This document shows positions 5,369 to 5,515 of a DNA stretch of 5,515 nt, one piece after another; positions within the stretch are counted from its first letter, which is position 1, and every line of letters begins with the position of its first letter. The notes under the pieces were generated by a model, which saw only the letters and a list, made by a program, of their open reading frames with translations, did not search any database and was not told the origin of the DNA. Position numbers and translations under genes: made by a program. This DNA is from Flavobacterium psychrophilum (GTDB taxonomy: Bacteria > Bacteroidota > Bacteroidia > Flavobacteriales > Flavobacteriaceae): positions 1 to 5,515 of the forward strand of contig QFQM01000270.1 of assembly GCA_003243255.1 (NCBI GenBank), written 5' to 3'.

Positions 5369-5515
5369 ATGCCACAACGCAAAGATTCAAAAAATAATCG
5401 CAACTATCTCGTCAAATGCACCTGCCCTCACTGCACCAAACAGTCAGAACATAGCTTTACACGAGTCCAGAAAGGCTTGTCATTGATGTGCCCTCATTGC
5501 AGTAAACTTTATCAT
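5369..5515 (+). CDS. ynfU: YnfU-like zinc-ribbon small protein (3' end outside window)
   Basis: The frame starts at ATG 5369 with AGGAAAG (5357-5363) ahead and is still open at the window end after 49 codons. The protein starts MPQRKDSKNN, then has VKCTCPHC (C17, C19, C22) and MCPHCSKLYH (C41, C44). The two CPHC knuckles are 18 residues apart, a classic zinc ribbon. E. coli YnfU, a small Qin-prophage protein of about 56 aa, has this plan as I remember it, so only a few residues should be missing. It is transcribed away from the cold-shock operon, whose second gene also encodes a zinc-ribbon microprotein, so the pair probably travels together. Function and zinc binding are inferred from cysteine spacing. 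Confidence 0.78.
   Translation, partial: MPQRKDSKNNRNYLVKCTCPHCTKQSEHSFTRVQKGLSLMCPHCSKLYH

Noticed and set aside
5306..5398. Short upstream frame from ATG 5306 overlapping the YnfU-like gene
   Set aside because: About 30 codons in another frame with no clear ribosome site; looks like chance.
1..5515. CRISPR array, insertion sequence or rRNA
   Set aside because: No regularly spaced repeats, no transposase motif or terminal repeats, and no rRNA-like sequence seen.

Overview
The window looks like chromosome of an enterobacterium (Escherichia, Salmonella, Citrobacter, Enterobacter or a relative) and is built largely from prophage-type or mobile DNA. The grounds are a complete tRNA-Arg(CCT) of the argW type, a tyrosine integrase of the DUF4102 (Arm-DNA-bind_3) type next to it, an AlpA/excisionase-like protein, and a cold-shock operon with the promoter, cold box and upstream box of the E. 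coli cspA/cspG family. The species cannot be fixed from the sequence alone.

Left part (1-3700), on the 5' side of argW, reads as the integrase end of an integrated element. It holds the C-terminal end of an unrecognised basic, alanine-rich protein (3-251, +), then a 61-residue AlpA-like winged-HTH protein (380-565, +) that may be the excisionase. Next, on the opposite strand, is a tight, visibly AT-rich three-gene cassette (2242 to 590, -): a 291-aa protein with no recognised domain, a small single-pass membrane protein, and a two-pass membrane protein with a long charged helical tail. Then comes the integrase (3505 to 2336, -), best read from a GTG start with a clear Shine-Dalgarno. A pair of 11-bp tandem repeats overlaps the candidate integrase promoter. 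The cassette lies where temperate phages and satellites often carry lysogenic-conversion or anti-phage cargo, and it is the best candidate here for an undescribed system.

Middle: argW (3701-3775, +), complete with encoded CCA, followed by about 430 bases (3776-4203) in which I see no convincing gene.

Right part (4204-5515) is a cold-shock module. A CspG-like cold-shock protein (4904 to 4692, -) is followed by a zinc-ribbon microprotein that can only start on ATT (4678 to 4475, -) and matches the YmcF/YnfQ family. A 76-aa protein follows, possibly a degenerate HPr-like domain (4434 to 4204, -). The operon has a long leader of about 158 nt with cold box and upstream box. Divergent from it, and cut by the window end, is a YnfU-like small protein with two CPHC knuckles (5369 onward, +). 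In E. coli K-12 relatives of these genes lie in the Qin prophage, so this side too may be prophage-derived, and argW may sit between two elements or inside a mosaic one.
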